64,000 bases of DNA from Geomonas anaerohicana (GTDB lineage: Bacteria > Desulfobacterota > Desulfuromonadia > Geobacterales > Geobacteraceae). Both the position numbers and the translations under genes were made by a program. Position 1 is the first letter of the stretch. The number at the start of each line of letters is the position of its first letter. The notes beneath the pieces are model-generated. The model saw only the letters and a list, made by a program, of their open reading frames with translations, ran no database searches and was not told where the DNA came from. This document shows positions 19,853 to 32,681 of the stretch, piece after piece. The stretch is taken from assembly GCF_016458305.1 (NCBI RefSeq), contig NZ_JAEMHL010000001.1, forward strand, positions 186,001 to 250,000, read 5' to 3'.

Positions 19853-22813
19853 ATGGGAGCACCGAACCTGCCCAACGCGCGCATTCCCAGCGCCACCTAC
19901 CGGCTGCAGTTCAATGCCGGTTTCACCTTCGCCGATGCCACCAGGATCATTGGCTACCTGCACGATCTCGGCATCAGCGACGTGTACGCCTCCTCCTACC
20001 TCGCCGCCAAGGAGGGGAGCGTACACGGTTACGACGTGGTGAACCAGACCATCCTGAACAAGGAGGTCGGGGACGAGCAAAGCTACCAGACCATGGTGGA
20101 CGAACTCTCCCGCCGCGGCATGGGGCACATCCTCGATTTCGTCCCCAACCACATGTGCATCGAGAGCGGGGACAACATCTGGTGGATGGACGTGCTGGAA
20201 AACGGCATGAGTTCCCCCTACGCGAACTTCTTCGATATCGACTGGGAGCCGGTGAAAAAGGAATTGACCGGCAAGGTGCTGCTGCCGCTATTGGGAGACC
20301 AGTACGGCAAGGTGCTGGAAGGGGGGGGCTTGCCGCTTCTCTTCCGCGAGGGTGCCTTCTACGTCCAGTGCTATTCCCTGCAGATCCCGATCGAGCCGCG
20401 CAGCTACCTCCGCATTCTCCAGCACCGCCTGGACAGCCTGAAAGAGAAGTTCCCGCCGGATGCCGAGCCGGTCCAGGAACTATTGAGTATCGAGACCGCG
20501 CTGCAGCACCTGCCGCTGGCCACCGAGCGGGACCCGGAGCAGATAGGCGAGCGCCACCGGGAGAAGGAGATCATCAAGAAACGGCTCTGGCAGCTGTGCC
20601 AGGACGCCCCGGAGGTGGCGGCGTTCATCGAGGAGAACGTCAGGATCTTCAACGGCAGCAAGGGGGACCCCAACTCTTTCGACCTCCTGGACCAACTGCT
20701 GCGCGAGCAGGTGTACCGTCTTTCCTACTGGCGGGTCGCCACCGAGGAAATCAACTACCGGCGCTTCTTCGACATCAACGCCCTGGCCGCCATCCGCATG
20801 GAGGACCAGGCGGTGTACGACCTCACCCACGCCCTGCTCTTCAGGCTGATCCGCGAGGGAAAGGTGACCGGGGTGCGCATCGACCACGTCGACGGCCTCT
20901 ACGATCCGGTCTCCTACCTGCAGAACCTGCAAAAAAGCGCCTACATCCAGTTGTGCGGCTGCGAACCGAGTGGAGAGGGGGGCAACGGGGCCGAGGCGGA
21001 GTATTTCACCGAACTTGAGCGCGACCCTTCCTACCAGCCGCTCTACGCCGTGGTGGAGAAGATCCTGATGAAAGGGGAGCAACTCCCGGAACAGTGGCCG
21101 GTGGCGGGCAGTACCGGGTACGAGTTCCTGAACAGCGTGAACGGCATTTTCGTGGACACCGAGGCCGCCAAGCAGTTCGATCGCATCTACGACCGTTTCA
21201 TAGAGCGCGCCTCGGACTTCACCGAGATCGTCTACCAGAAGAAGAAGCTGGTGATGCAGGTCTCGCTCTCGGGCGAGGTCAACATGCTGGCGCACCAGTT
21301 GAACAACATCGCCGAGCAGGACCGGCTCACCCGCGACTTCACCCTAAACAGCCTGGTGCGCGCCATCAGCGAGGTCATCGCCTGCTTCCCGGTGTACCGC
21401 ACCTACGCCAATTCCGCCTCGGTGCGCGACAAGGACGTGCAGTACATCGAGGCGGCGGTTTCCAAGGCGAAACGCTGGAACCCCGCCATCAGCGGCTCCG
21501 TGTTCGATTTCCTGCGCGACGTGCTCCTTTTGAAGGCACCGGAGCGCGCCAGCGAGGAGAGCCGCCGCGCCTGGCTCTATTTCGCCATGCGCTTTCAGCA
21601 GATCACCGGGCCGGTCATGGCCAAGGGACTGGAGGACACCGCCTTCTACGTCTACCACCGGCTCATTTCCTTGAACGACGTCGGCGGCATGCCGGGCAAA
21701 TTCGGCACCACGCGGGAGGCGTTCCACGGTCAGAACCTGGAGCGCAACAAGAACTTCCCCCACGCCATGATTGCCACTTCGACCCACGACTCCAAGCGCG
21801 GCGAGGACGTACGCACCAGGATCGACGCCCTCTCGGAGCTGCCGGAACTCTGGCAGAAATCGGCGGTGCGCTGGAGCCGGATCAACAAGGGACGGGGCAG
21901 CCTGATTGACAACCAGCGCGTCCCGGACCGCAACGAGGAATACCTGATCTACCAGACCCTGCTGGGAGCGTGGCCTGCGGGCGAGCTGGACCAGGCCGGG
22001 TACGACGCCTTCAGGGGGCGGATCAAGGATTACCTGGTCAAGGCGCTGCGCGAAGCTAAGGTCAACAGCAGTTGGGTGAGCCCCAACTTCGCCTACGAGG
22101 ACGCGGTGGTCGGCTTCGTGGACGGGATCCTGGAGCAGTCGCCAGGCAACCCGTTCCTGCGCGAGTTCCGGCCGCTGCAACGGCGGCTCTCCCGCTGCGG
22201 GCTGTTCAGCTCGCTGTCCCAGACGCTCTTGAAGATGACTGCACCCGGCGTCCCAGATTTCTACCAGGGGACGGAGCTGATCGAGTTCACCCTGGTCGAC
22301 CCGGACAACCGGCGCCAGGTCGACTACGACGCGAGGATCGCGGCGCTGCGGGAGCTCCGGGCGCGCGAGGCGGAGATCGGGGCGCAGGCCCTGTGCCGCG
22401 AGCTCCTGGAACAGGGTGACAACGGCAGGAGCAAGCTCTTCCTCATCTACCGGGTGCTCAACTACCGCAGGGAGAACCGGGAGCGGTTCGATTTCGGGGA
22501 GTACTTGCCGCTCGAGGCCAAGGGGGTGCGGGAGCGGCACGTCTGCGCCTTTGCCAGGCAGGGGAGCACAAGCACCCTGATCGTGGCGGCGGCGCGGCTG
22601 GTGGCCACCTTGATCACGGAGCCGGAGAGCAGCCCGCTGGGCGAGGCGGTGTGGCAGGATACCGTGCTGATGCTGCCGGAGGGGGCCGGGGAGCGGTTCC
22701 GCAACGTTGTCAACGACCAGTCGGTAGAGGCGGAGCGAAAGGATGGCCGCAGCGCCATTCCCCTCTCGGCCCTGTTCGCGGAAATCGGCGTCGCGCTGCT
22801 GGAGCCGGTGTAG
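19853..22813 (+). CDS. treY: Malto-oligosyltrehalose synthase
   Basis: 986 aa, GH13 family. It rearranges the reducing-end alpha-1,4 link of maltodextrin to alpha-1,1, making the TreZ substrate. Family landmarks are SATYRLQFNAGFTFADA at the start, HGYDVVNQ, VPNHMCIE, GVRIDHVDGLYDP with the catalytic Asp, and the late TAPGVPDFYQGTE motif. Its length is at the upper end for TreY. The ATG at 19853 has a GGGGGGAAG site and follows the GH57 stop by 13 bp. A GC-rich repeat cluster separates it from glgE. Confidence 0.93.
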   Translation: MGAPNLPNARIPSATYRLQFNAGFTFADATRIIGYLHDLGISDVYASSYLAAKEGSVHGYDVVNQTILNKEVGDEQSYQTMVDELSRRGMGHILDFVPNHMCIESGDNIWWMDVLENGMSSPYANFFDIDWEPVKKELTGKVLLPLLGDQYGKVLEGGGLPLLFREGAFYVQCYSLQIPIEPRSYLRILQHRLDSLKEKFPPDAEPVQELLSIETALQHLPLATERDPEQIGERHREKEIIKKRLWQLCQDAPEVAAFIEENVRIFNGSKGDPNSFDLLDQLLREQVYRLSYWRVATEEINYRRFFDINALAAIRMEDQAVYDLTHALLFRLIREGKVTGVRIDHVDGLYDPVSYLQNLQKSAYIQLCGCEPSGEGGNGAEAEYFTELERDPSYQPLYAVVEKILMKGEQLPEQWPVAGSTGYEFLNSVNGIFVDTEAAKQFDRIYDRFIERASDFTEIVYQKKKLVMQVSLSGEVNMLAHQLNNIAEQDRLTRDFTLNSLVRAISEVIACFPVYRTYANSASVRDKDVQYIEAAVSKAKRWNPAISGSVFDFLRDVLLLKAPERASEESRRAWLYFAMRFQQITGPVMAKGLEDTAFYVYHRLISLNDVGGMPGKFGTTREAFHGQNLERNKNFPHAMIATSTHDSKRGEDVRTRIDALSELPELWQKSAVRWSRINKGRGSLIDNQRVPDRNEEYLIYQTLLGAWPAGELDQAGYDAFRGRIKDYLVKALREAKVNSSWVSPNFAYEDAVVGFVDGILEQSPGNPFLREFRPLQRRLSRCGLFSSLSQTLLKMTAPGVPDFYQGTELIEFTLVDPDNRRQVDYDARIAALRELRAREAEIGAQALCRELLEQGDNGRSKLFLIYRVLNYRRENRERFDFGEYLPLEAKGVRERHVCAFARQGSTSTLIVAAARLVATLITEPESSPLGEAVWQDTVLMLPEGAGERFRNVVNDQSVEAERKDGRSAIPLSALFAEIGVALLEPV

Positions 22814-22816
22814 CTG

Positions 22817-22971
22817 CTCCCTCACCCCTGCCCCTCTCCCGGAGGGGGAGGGGGAATGGACGGTGTGATCCCCTCTCCCTCTGGGAGAGGGTGCCCGAAG
22901 GGCGGGTGAGGGCGATGCCACCGGAGGCCCTGTTCCCCCCTCCCCAGCCCTCCCCCTCCGGGGGAGGGAGC
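22817..22971. repeat. Composite GC-rich repeat cluster between treY and glgE
   Basis: Three modules: CTCCCGGAGGGGGAGGGGG, an inverted CCCTCTCCCTCTGGGAGAGGG/GCCCGAAGGGCGGG variant, and a CCTCCCCCTCCGGGGGAGGGAG arm. They fill nearly all of the 176-bp gap inside the operon. Confidence 0.8.
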
Positions 22972-22989
22972 TTTTACAGAGGTGAGCCT

Positions 22990-24969
22990 ATGGAAGGGAG
23001 AGCCCGGATAGCGATCGAGGCCGTGCACCCGCAGATCGACTGCGGCAGGTTCGCCGTGCAGCGGGTGACCGGCGACGAGATGGTGGTGCAGGCCGACGTA
23101 TTCAGCGACGGCCACGACGAGGTCGTGGCGCTGCTTTTGTACCGCAGGATGGGAGAAGACGATTGGCAGGAAAAGGAGATGCGCCGCCTGGACAACGACC
23201 GCTGGGAGGGGAGCTTCGTCCTGGGCGAGCCGGGCTTTTACCAGTACACCCTGATGGGGTGGGTGGACCACTTCCGGACCTGGCAGAGGGATCTGCAAAA
23301 GAGGTTCGAGGCGGGCCAGGACGTGGCGGTGGACCTGAGAATCGGCGCCAAGATCCTGGAGCAGGCAATGGGCGAGGCCAACCAGGAGGACGCGGCGCGG
23401 CTGCGCGAGGCGGTGGCGGCGCTCTCCGCGGAACAGGAACAGGACGGTGCGGTGGCGCTGGGGCTGGACACCCGTCTCTCCGACCTGGTCAGCACCTGCT
23501 GCGCCCGCGGGCTCGCCACCCGCTACCACAAGGAGCTGGTGGTCCGGGTGGACCGCAAGAAGGCGCTCTTCAGCAGCTGGTACGAACTGTTCCCGCGCTC
23601 GCTCGGTAAAGAGGGGCGCCACGGCACGCTGCGCGACTGCATCGATCTCCTCCCGGACATAGAGGAGCTAGGCTTCGACGTCCTCTACCTCCCCCCGATC
23701 CACCCCATCGGCTCAAGCAAGCGCAAAGGTAAGGCCAACGCCGTCGAGGCGCAGCCGGGCGATCCCGGCAGCCCCTGGGCCATCGGCTCGGAACAGGGGG
23801 GGCACAAGGCGGTGCACCCGGAACTGGGGACACTGGACGATTTCCGGGACCTGGTGCGCGAGGCTGAAAAGCGGGACATCGAGATCGCCCTCGACCTCGC
23901 CTTCCAGTGCTCGCCGGACCATCCCTACCTGAAGGAACACCCGGAGTGGTTCAAGTGGCGCCCGGACGGCACCGTGCAGTACGCGGAGAATCCGCCCAAG
24001 AAGTACCAGGACATCGTCCCCATCAACTTCGAGACGCCGCAGTGGGAGGAACTCTGGGAGGAATTGAGGTCGATCGTCTTCTTCTGGATGGACCAGGGGG
24101 TGCGCATCTTCCGGGTGGACAACCCGCACACAAAACCGTTCCCGATGTGGGAATGGCTCATCGAGCAGGCCAAAGAGAAGTGTCAGGACATCATCTTCCT
24201 GGCAGAGGCGTTCACCCGTCCGAAGATCATGGCGCGGCTGGCCAAGGTCGGCTTTACCCAGTCCTACAGCTACTTCTCCTGGCGCAACAGCAAGGGGGAG
24301 CTGACCGAGTACCTGACCGAGTTGACCCGCGGTGACACCAGGGAGTTCATGCGCCCGAACTTCTGGCCCAACACGCCCGACATCCTGACCGAGTACCTGC
24401 AGTTCGGCGGGCGTCCCGCTTTCATGATCCGGCTCGCGCTGGCCGCCACCCTTTCCTCGAACTATGGCATCTACGGACCGGTGTACGAACTCTGCGTGGG
24501 GAAACCGGAAAAGCCGGGATCGGAGGAGTACCTGGACGCCGAGAAGTACGAGATGCGCCAGTGGGACCGCAAGGGGACCGGCAACATCCGGGAGCTGATC
24601 GTCACCCTGAACCGGATTCGCCGCGACCACGTCGCGCTGCAGCAGACCAACAACGTGACCTTCCTCTCTTCCGACGACGACAGCGTCATCTTCTACGCCA
24701 AGATCGCCAAGCAGAAGAAGGGTTCGCTCCTGGTCGCGGTGAACCTGGATCCGTTCCGGGTGCGCACGGCGCGCCTCAAACTGCCGCTGGAGCTGTTCGG
24801 GGTACTGCCGGGGCAGTCCTACCTGTTGCACGACCTGATCGGCGGCGATCATTCGATCTGGCAGGGCGAGACCACCACCGTGCGGCTCGACCCGCAGGTA
24901 AACCCCGCCTGCATCTACCGGATCAGCACCTGGCAGCGCCGGGAATCGGATTTCGACTACTACTTCTAG
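22990..24969 (+). CDS. glgE: Alpha-1,4-glucan:maltose-1-phosphate maltosyltransferase
   Basis: 659 aa, GH13_3. It extends alpha-glucan using maltose 1-phosphate made by the TreS-maltokinase route. The N-terminal beta-rich domain (DVFSDGHDEVVALLLYRR) and helical insert precede the barrel, with catalytic Asp in FRVDNPHTKPFPMWEW and Glu in IFLAEAFTRP. The signature LPPIHPIGSSKRKGK is typical of GlgE. The ATG at 22990 has GAGGTGA upstream. Together with the next gene it gives the complete TreS-Mak-GlgE path from trehalose to glucan, apart from branching. Confidence 0.94.
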   Translation: MEGRARIAIEAVHPQIDCGRFAVQRVTGDEMVVQADVFSDGHDEVVALLLYRRMGEDDWQEKEMRRLDNDRWEGSFVLGEPGFYQYTLMGWVDHFRTWQRDLQKRFEAGQDVAVDLRIGAKILEQAMGEANQEDAARLREAVAALSAEQEQDGAVALGLDTRLSDLVSTCCARGLATRYHKELVVRVDRKKALFSSWYELFPRSLGKEGRHGTLRDCIDLLPDIEELGFDVLYLPPIHPIGSSKRKGKANAVEAQPGDPGSPWAIGSEQGGHKAVHPELGTLDDFRDLVREAEKRDIEIALDLAFQCSPDHPYLKEHPEWFKWRPDGTVQYAENPPKKYQDIVPINFETPQWEELWEELRSIVFFWMDQGVRIFRVDNPHTKPFPMWEWLIEQAKEKCQDIIFLAEAFTRPKIMARLAKVGFTQSYSYFSWRNSKGELTEYLTELTRGDTREFMRPNFWPNTPDILTEYLQFGGRPAFMIRLALAATLSSNYGIYGPVYELCVGKPEKPGSEEYLDAEKYEMRQWDRKGTGNIRELIVTLNRIRRDHVALQQTNNVTFLSSDDDSVIFYAKIAKQKKGSLLVAVNLDPFRVRTARLKLPLELFGVLPGQSYLLHDLIGGDHSIWQGETTTVRLDPQVNPACIYRISTWQRRESDFDYYF

Positions 24970-25030
24970 TGCCCTATCCAGAAGGTGAGGAGGGCCGTAG
25001 CCGCAAAATGATAGCAAGACGACTAAACAA

Positions 25031-25126
25031 TCCCCTCCCCCGGAGGGGGAGGGCTAGGGAGGGGGGCTCTTGTGGGATGTGGCCACAGCGTCCCCCCTCC
25101 CAGCCTCCCCCCTCCGGGGGGAGGAG
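25031..25126. repeat. GC-rich paired inverted repeat between glgE and treS
   Basis: Arm CCCCTCCCCCGGAGGGGGAG with GGGCTAGGGAGGGG, then an inverted CCTCCCCCCTCCGGGGGGAGGAG arm about 25 bp on. It has the same architecture as copy 1. Confidence 0.85.
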
Positions 25127-25154
25127 TGCTTGCGGCAGTGCTTAGGGGGCAACC

Positions 25155-28510
<3,356 letters not shown>

Positions 28511-28514
<4 letters not shown>

Positions 28515-28969
28515 GGAAGTGGCAGATGTCGATGGTGGTGATGGCCGTGCTGGCGGCCCTGCCGGCGGGGGCGGAGCAGAGGATCTTTAGGGCCAAGCTT
28601 TCGGGGCAACAGGAGGTTCCCTCGGTGAAAACCCCGGCGCGCGGGGACATCAAGATGATCTACGCGGACGGCGAGATGAGTTACGAGCTGAACGTGAGCA
28701 GAATAACCAGCCCGGTTGCGGCCCACATCCACCACGGCAAGCCGGGGCAGAACGGTCCCCCGCTGGTCGGACTGTTCGGTGGACCGACGAAGATGGGCAA
28801 ATTCAAGGGGATCCTTTCCGAGGGGCTCATCACCAACGAGAACTTGATTGGAGAGCTGGAGGGTAAAACCGTTGAGGACCTGGTACGTCTTATCGATGCC
28901 GGAGAGACTTACGTGGACGTGCCGACGGCGACCTACCCCATGGGCGAGATACGGGGGCAGATCAAATAA
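28511..28969 (+). CDS. Secreted CHRD-domain protein
   Basis: 152 aa with a signal peptide (about residues 1-21, cleavage near AGA-EQ) and one CHRD domain: LSGQQEVPSVKTPARG, AHIHHGKPGQNGPPLVGLF and the C-terminal PMGEIRGQI. CHRD domains occur in many bacterial envelope or secreted proteins of unknown role. The ATG overlaps the treS-mak stop (ATGA), so it is translationally coupled to the trehalose operon, which is unexpected for an exported protein. Confidence 0.85.
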
Positions 28970-29000
28970 TTTCGTTCTAGCTGAGCCTGTTGCCCCGGCG

Positions 29001-29091
29001 TCCCCTCCCCCGGAGGGGGAGGGACAGGGAGGGGGATCACCGGCCGTCAGAGCCCTCCCCCCTCCCAACCTCCCCCCTCCGGGGGGAGGAG
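29001..29091. repeat. GC-rich paired inverted repeat between convergent CHRD and yihY genes
   Basis: Two opposed arms (CCCTCCCCCGGAGGGGGAGG and CCTCCCCCCTCCGGGGGGAGG) about 20 bp apart. No separate terminator is seen, so this may end transcription on both strands. Confidence 0.8.
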
Positions 29092-29116
29092 CTGTCACCG
29101 CTACCCCGGAGTACCA

Positions 29117-30079
29117 CTACGATTTTGCCGCCTCTTCCTTCGCCTTCTGCTGCGACTCCGCCTTTGAATGGGTGCCGCGCTCCGCGGCATGTTCCCCTTC
29201 CACCTTTTCACCCGGCTCCTTCCCTTCCTCCGAGCTGTGCTCGATCACCGCGTTGATGACGGCACCCGCCAGGATGATCAATCCGCTCAGGTAGAGCCAC
29301 AGCAGGAGCACGATGACCGCGCCAATGCTGCCGTAGGTTTTGTCGTAGGAGCCGAAGTTGTTGATGTAGTAGGAAAAGCCAAACGACATCACGACCCAGC
29401 AGGGGATGGCCACCACGGCCCCCGGGCTGATCCATTTCCACGCATGCTCCACGTCAGGCGTGAAGTAGTAGATGACGGCGACGGCGAGGACCAGGAGAAA
29501 GAGGGTGACCGGGATCAGGCCGATCACGAAGCCGACCTTGAAGGCGACACCGAAGTTGATCAGCCCGGCGATGAAGTCGGCGATCTTTACCCCGAACATG
29601 AGCAGGGCCATCGCGCACAAAATGAGCAGGGAAAGGCCCACCACCAGCCCTATCGCGGTCAGGCGCACCTTCCAGAACGGGCGCCCCTCCTTGACGTCGT
29701 ACAGGTTGTTCATGGCGTCCATGACCGACACGATGGCGTTCGAAGAAGCCCACAGCGCCAGCAGGATGCCGAACGACAGCAGCCCCTGCTTCTTGTTCAT
29801 GAACAGCGCCCGGATGTTGCTCTCGATCAGGGAGAAGGCCTCCGATGGCAGGAATTTGGCGGCGTTGGCCAGCATGTAGTCCATCAGGTGCGGGATGGGG
29901 AGGTAGCCGATCAGTGTGGTGAGAAAGAGCAGGAACGGGAACGAGGCGAACAGGAAGTAATAGGCCATGGCGGCGGCGTGTTCGGGGCAGTCCTCGTCGC
30001 TGAACTTGCGGTAGACCTTCTTGGCCAGGTCCATGTAGCTGGCGTCACCCAACTTGAAGTAGCTGCGCAGTGAGCACAT
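29117..30079 (-). CDS. YihY/BrkB family inner-membrane protein
   Basis: 320 aa with about six membrane helices and the family's AAAMAYYFLFASFPFLLFL segment near residue 38, GLLSFGILLALWASSNA and the late GSIGAVIVLLLWLYLSG. The C-terminal 45 residues are charged and low complexity (Glu/Lys-rich). The start is supported by AAAAGGAGT. The family was once called RNase BN but is now treated as a membrane protein of unknown function. It is flanked by GC-rich repeats on both sides and is probably monocistronic. Confidence 0.88.
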   Translation of the reverse strand: MCSLRSYFKLGDASYMDLAKKVYRKFSDEDCPEHAAAMAYYFLFASFPFLLFLTTLIGYLPIPHLMDYMLANAAKFLPSEAFSLIESNIRALFMNKKQGLLSFGILLALWASSNAIVSVMDAMNNLYDVKEGRPFWKVRLTAIGLVVGLSLLILCAMALLMFGVKIADFIAGLINFGVAFKVGFVIGLIPVTLFLLVLAVAVIYYFTPDVEHAWKWISPGAVVAIPCWVVMSFGFSYYINNFGSYDKTYGSIGAVIVLLLWLYLSGLIILAGAVINAVIEHSSEEGKEPGEKVEGEHAAERGTHSKAESQQKAKEEAAKS

Positions 30080-30126
30080 GGTCGACTCCTTTTCAGTGTT
30101 GAAAGCCTCGCTGTTCAGTGCAGCGC

Positions 30127-30216
30127 TCCTCCCCCCGGAGGGGGGAGGCCGGGAGCGGGGAAGACTTTGTCAGCTGGTGATCCCCCTCCCTGTCCCTCCC
30201 CCTCCGGGGGAGGGGA
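30127..30216. repeat. GC-rich paired inverted repeat between yihY and SDR gene
   Basis: CTCCCCCCGGAGGGGGGAGG arm followed by CCTCCCCCTCCGGGGGAGGGG about 20 bp on. The first arm closely matches the copy inside ligD. Confidence 0.8.
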
Positions 30217-30256
30217 CGAAAGGGCAGCGCCACTTACGGTTCGCCGGGCGGCGACC

Positions 30257-31330
30257 TCATTGTCTCCTGCGATGGACGCTTGCCATGTATGGGGAATCTG
30301 CCGGCTGCTCGTTGTTCGCCTCGATGGCCCGATCGCTGGGGCGGGTGAGCAAGGACGGGGCCAGCTTGGAGCGGCTGTCCCAGCCGGGGTGCTGCTCGTT
30401 GTCGGCCGCAGCTGCCGGCGCGGGGAGCATCCGTGCCGCAACACCAGCGGCGAAGGATGTGACCTCGGGGAACAGGGCGTTGGCCGCGTGCAGCAGGCGT
30501 GCGGGCCAATTGATGATCAGGCGGGCTTGGCCGTAGCGGCAGGCTTCGATGATCTTATGCGCGGCAGCCGGCGCCGCAGTGGAGAGTGCCGGGTTGGCGC
30601 CCGAGATGGCGAACCAGGCGAACTCCTTTTTGTGCTGCCCCTTGAAATTGGCGTTGATGTGGGAACCGGTGCGCATCAGCCCCGGGGCTACCGTGGTGAC
30701 GTAGATGCCGTCCTTGGCTAACTCGGCGCGGAAGCCGTCCGAGAGGCCGGTCAGGGCGAACTTGCCCATGGTGTAGGCCAGAAGGTGCGGCACGGCCACC
30801 AGCCCCCCTATCGAGGAGACGTTGACGATGCGCCCGCTTTTACGCCGCTGCATGTGCGGGGCCACGGCGCGGATCATGTGGTAGGGCCCCCAGGCGTGCA
30901 CGTCCATCGACTCCTGGAAATCTTTCAACTCCAGGTTCTCGAACGGGGCCACCTGGATCACGCCCGCCACGTTGATCAGGATGTCGATCCTGCCGCGCAA
31001 CTCGATCACGGCGGCCACCGCCTCCTCGACCTGCTGGCGCACCCCCACGTCACAGGGGAAGGTGATCACGTCGCCGCCGGAGCGTGCCAGTTCGGCGCGG
31101 GCCCGCTCCAGTTCGTCAGGCCTGCGCGCCAACAGCACCAGCCGCGCGCCTTCCTTTACCAACTGCCGGCCGATCTCCAGGCCGAGCCCGCGAGACCCTC
31201 CCGCGATCACGACGGTTTTGCCGAGGAAGTCGATGCGGCGCGCGTTGCGGCGCATGCTCCAAAGAAAAAAAGCGGCCCCGGCTCCCAACATGGCCAGGGC
31301 CAGCGCATTGCGTCGATCTTCAGATTTCAT
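30257..31330 (-). CDS. Membrane-anchored short-chain dehydrogenase/reductase
   Basis: 357 aa. An N-terminal hydrophobic segment (ALAMLGAGAAFFLWSM) may anchor it. The Rossmann motif is GGSRGLGLEIG, the NAG-equivalent is NVAGV, and the catalytic site has Ser in NVSSIGG and Y-x3-K in AYTMGK. This is the classic SDR layout with a C-terminal extension of about 80 residues that looks disordered. Substrate unknown. It lies 91 bp downstream of the zinc dehydrogenase on the same strand, with a hairpin between them. Confidence 0.85.
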   Translation of the reverse strand: MKSEDRRNALALAMLGAGAAFFLWSMRRNARRIDFLGKTVVIAGGSRGLGLEIGRQLVKEGARLVLLARRPDELERARAELARSGGDVITFPCDVGVRQQVEEAVAAVIELRGRIDILINVAGVIQVAPFENLELKDFQESMDVHAWGPYHMIRAVAPHMQRRKSGRIVNVSSIGGLVAVPHLLAYTMGKFALTGLSDGFRAELAKDGIYVTTVAPGLMRTGSHINANFKGQHKKEFAWFAISGANPALSTAAPAAAHKIIEACRYGQARLIINWPARLLHAANALFPEVTSFAAGVAARMLPAPAAAADNEQHPGWDSRSKLAPSLLTRPSDRAIEANNEQPADSPYMASVHRRRQ

Positions 31331-31352
31331 GGGCGCTCCTTGTTAGCTCTTC

Positions 31353-31380
31353 GTGCCCCCCCTCCCGTCAAGGGAGGGGG
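31353..31380. repeat. GC-rich hairpin between SDR and dehydrogenase genes
   Basis: CCCCCCTCCC-GTCAA-GGGAGGGGGG perfect stem. It may be a solo arm of the repeat family or an attenuator within the operon. Confidence 0.6.
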
Positions 31381-31421
31381 GGCAACCGAAGCGTTGCCGG
31401 ACGCTGACGCGGCGTTGCGGC

Positions 31422-32642
31422 TCAGACCACTCCCGTCTCTTCGGAACCCGGCCTGGCCGAAGATCCCGAATGCTGAGGGTTCAACACGATTTTGATGCAG
31501 GAATCCTGCTTGTTCAGGAAGGTCTTGTAGGCGCCCGGCGCCTGTTCCAGCGGCAGCCGGTGCGTGATGATCGATGACGGGTTCAGCTGCTGCTCCTCTA
31601 CCAGTTTGACCAGGTGCGGCAGGTACTTGTGCACGTGGGCCTGCCCCGCGTGTAGCGTGAGCCCCTTGGCGAAGATGGCGCCCATCGGGAACTTGTCGAC
31701 GAAGCCGCTGTAGACCCCTACGATGGAGAGCGTCCCCCCCTTGCGGCAGGCCTTGGTCAGCTGGCGCAGCGCGGCGGCCCGGTCATTTTCCAGCCGGAGG
31801 GTCTGCTTTACCGAATCGTAGATTCCCTCTATGCCGGTGCCGACCGCTTCCAGTCCCACTGCGTCGATGCAGGAGTCGGGGCCGCGCCCGCCGGTCATGT
31901 TCTGCAGCGCCTCGGCAACGTCCACTTCCTCGTAGTTGAGCACCTCAGCCCGGCACTGGGAGCGGGCCATCTGCAGACGATCCGGGAACCGGTCGATGCC
32001 GATGACGCGCTCTGCGCCGAGATGCCGCGCCGACATCATGGCCATGAGCCCCACCGGTCCACAGCCCCAGACGGCGACGGTATCGCCGGGGTTGATGTTG
32101 CAGTTGTCGGCGGCCTGGTAGCCGGTCGGGCAGATATCGGTCAGGAGCACCACCTGCTCGTAGGGGATGCCATCCGGGATCTTCTCCAGCCCGACGTCGG
32201 CGAAGGGAACCCGGACGTACTCGGCCTGGCCGCCGGAGAAGCCGCCGTACATGTGCGAGTAACCGAAGATGCCGCCGCCGGTGTCGCCGTAAAGGTGTTC
32301 CAGCATCCAGGAATTGGGGTTGGAGTTGTCGCACAGAGACCAGAGCTCGTGCTTACAGTACCAGCAGACGCCGCAGGAGATCGGGAAGGGGACGATGACC
32401 CGGTCGCCGACATGGAAGCGGGTGACGCCGCTCCCCACCTCGACGATCTCCCCGACGAACTCGTGCCCCATGATGTCCCCTTTCTTCATGGTGGGGACGT
32501 AGCCGTTATACAGGTGCAGGTCGGAGCCGCAGATACAGGTGAGCGCGACCTTGACGATGACATCCCCCTTGCTGACGATCTGCGGGTCCGCTACCTCGTC
32601 CACCCGCACATCGTGCTTGCCGTGCCAGCATACCGCCCTCAT
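31422..32642 (-). CDS. Zinc-dependent alcohol/aldehyde dehydrogenase (MDR family)
   Basis: 406 aa. The catalytic zinc ligands are in TCICGSDLHLY and MGHEFVGE; the structural zinc set is CGVCWYC plus a fourth Cys in LWSLC. The NAD-binding fold has VWGCGPVGLMAM. The length and the HLYGDTGGGIFGYSHMYGG insertion resemble the glutathione-independent formaldehyde-dehydrogenase-like branch; substrate is not predictable. AAGGAGGG precedes the ATG. It lies 39 bp downstream of the SRPBCC gene and is probably cotranscribed with it. Confidence 0.88.
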   Translation of the reverse strand: MRAVCWHGKHDVRVDEVADPQIVSKGDVIVKVALTCICGSDLHLYNGYVPTMKKGDIMGHEFVGEIVEVGSGVTRFHVGDRVIVPFPISCGVCWYCKHELWSLCDNSNPNSWMLEHLYGDTGGGIFGYSHMYGGFSGGQAEYVRVPFADVGLEKIPDGIPYEQVVLLTDICPTGYQAADNCNINPGDTVAVWGCGPVGLMAMMSARHLGAERVIGIDRFPDRLQMARSQCRAEVLNYEEVDVAEALQNMTGGRGPDSCIDAVGLEAVGTGIEGIYDSVKQTLRLENDRAAALRQLTKACRKGGTLSIVGVYSGFVDKFPMGAIFAKGLTLHAGQAHVHKYLPHLVKLVEEQQLNPSSIITHRLPLEQAPGAYKTFLNKQDSCIKIVLNPQHSGSSARPGSEETGVV

Positions 32643-32681
32643 ATACCCTCCTTGTCCGCCGCGTGCCGGGCGGGATAGCGT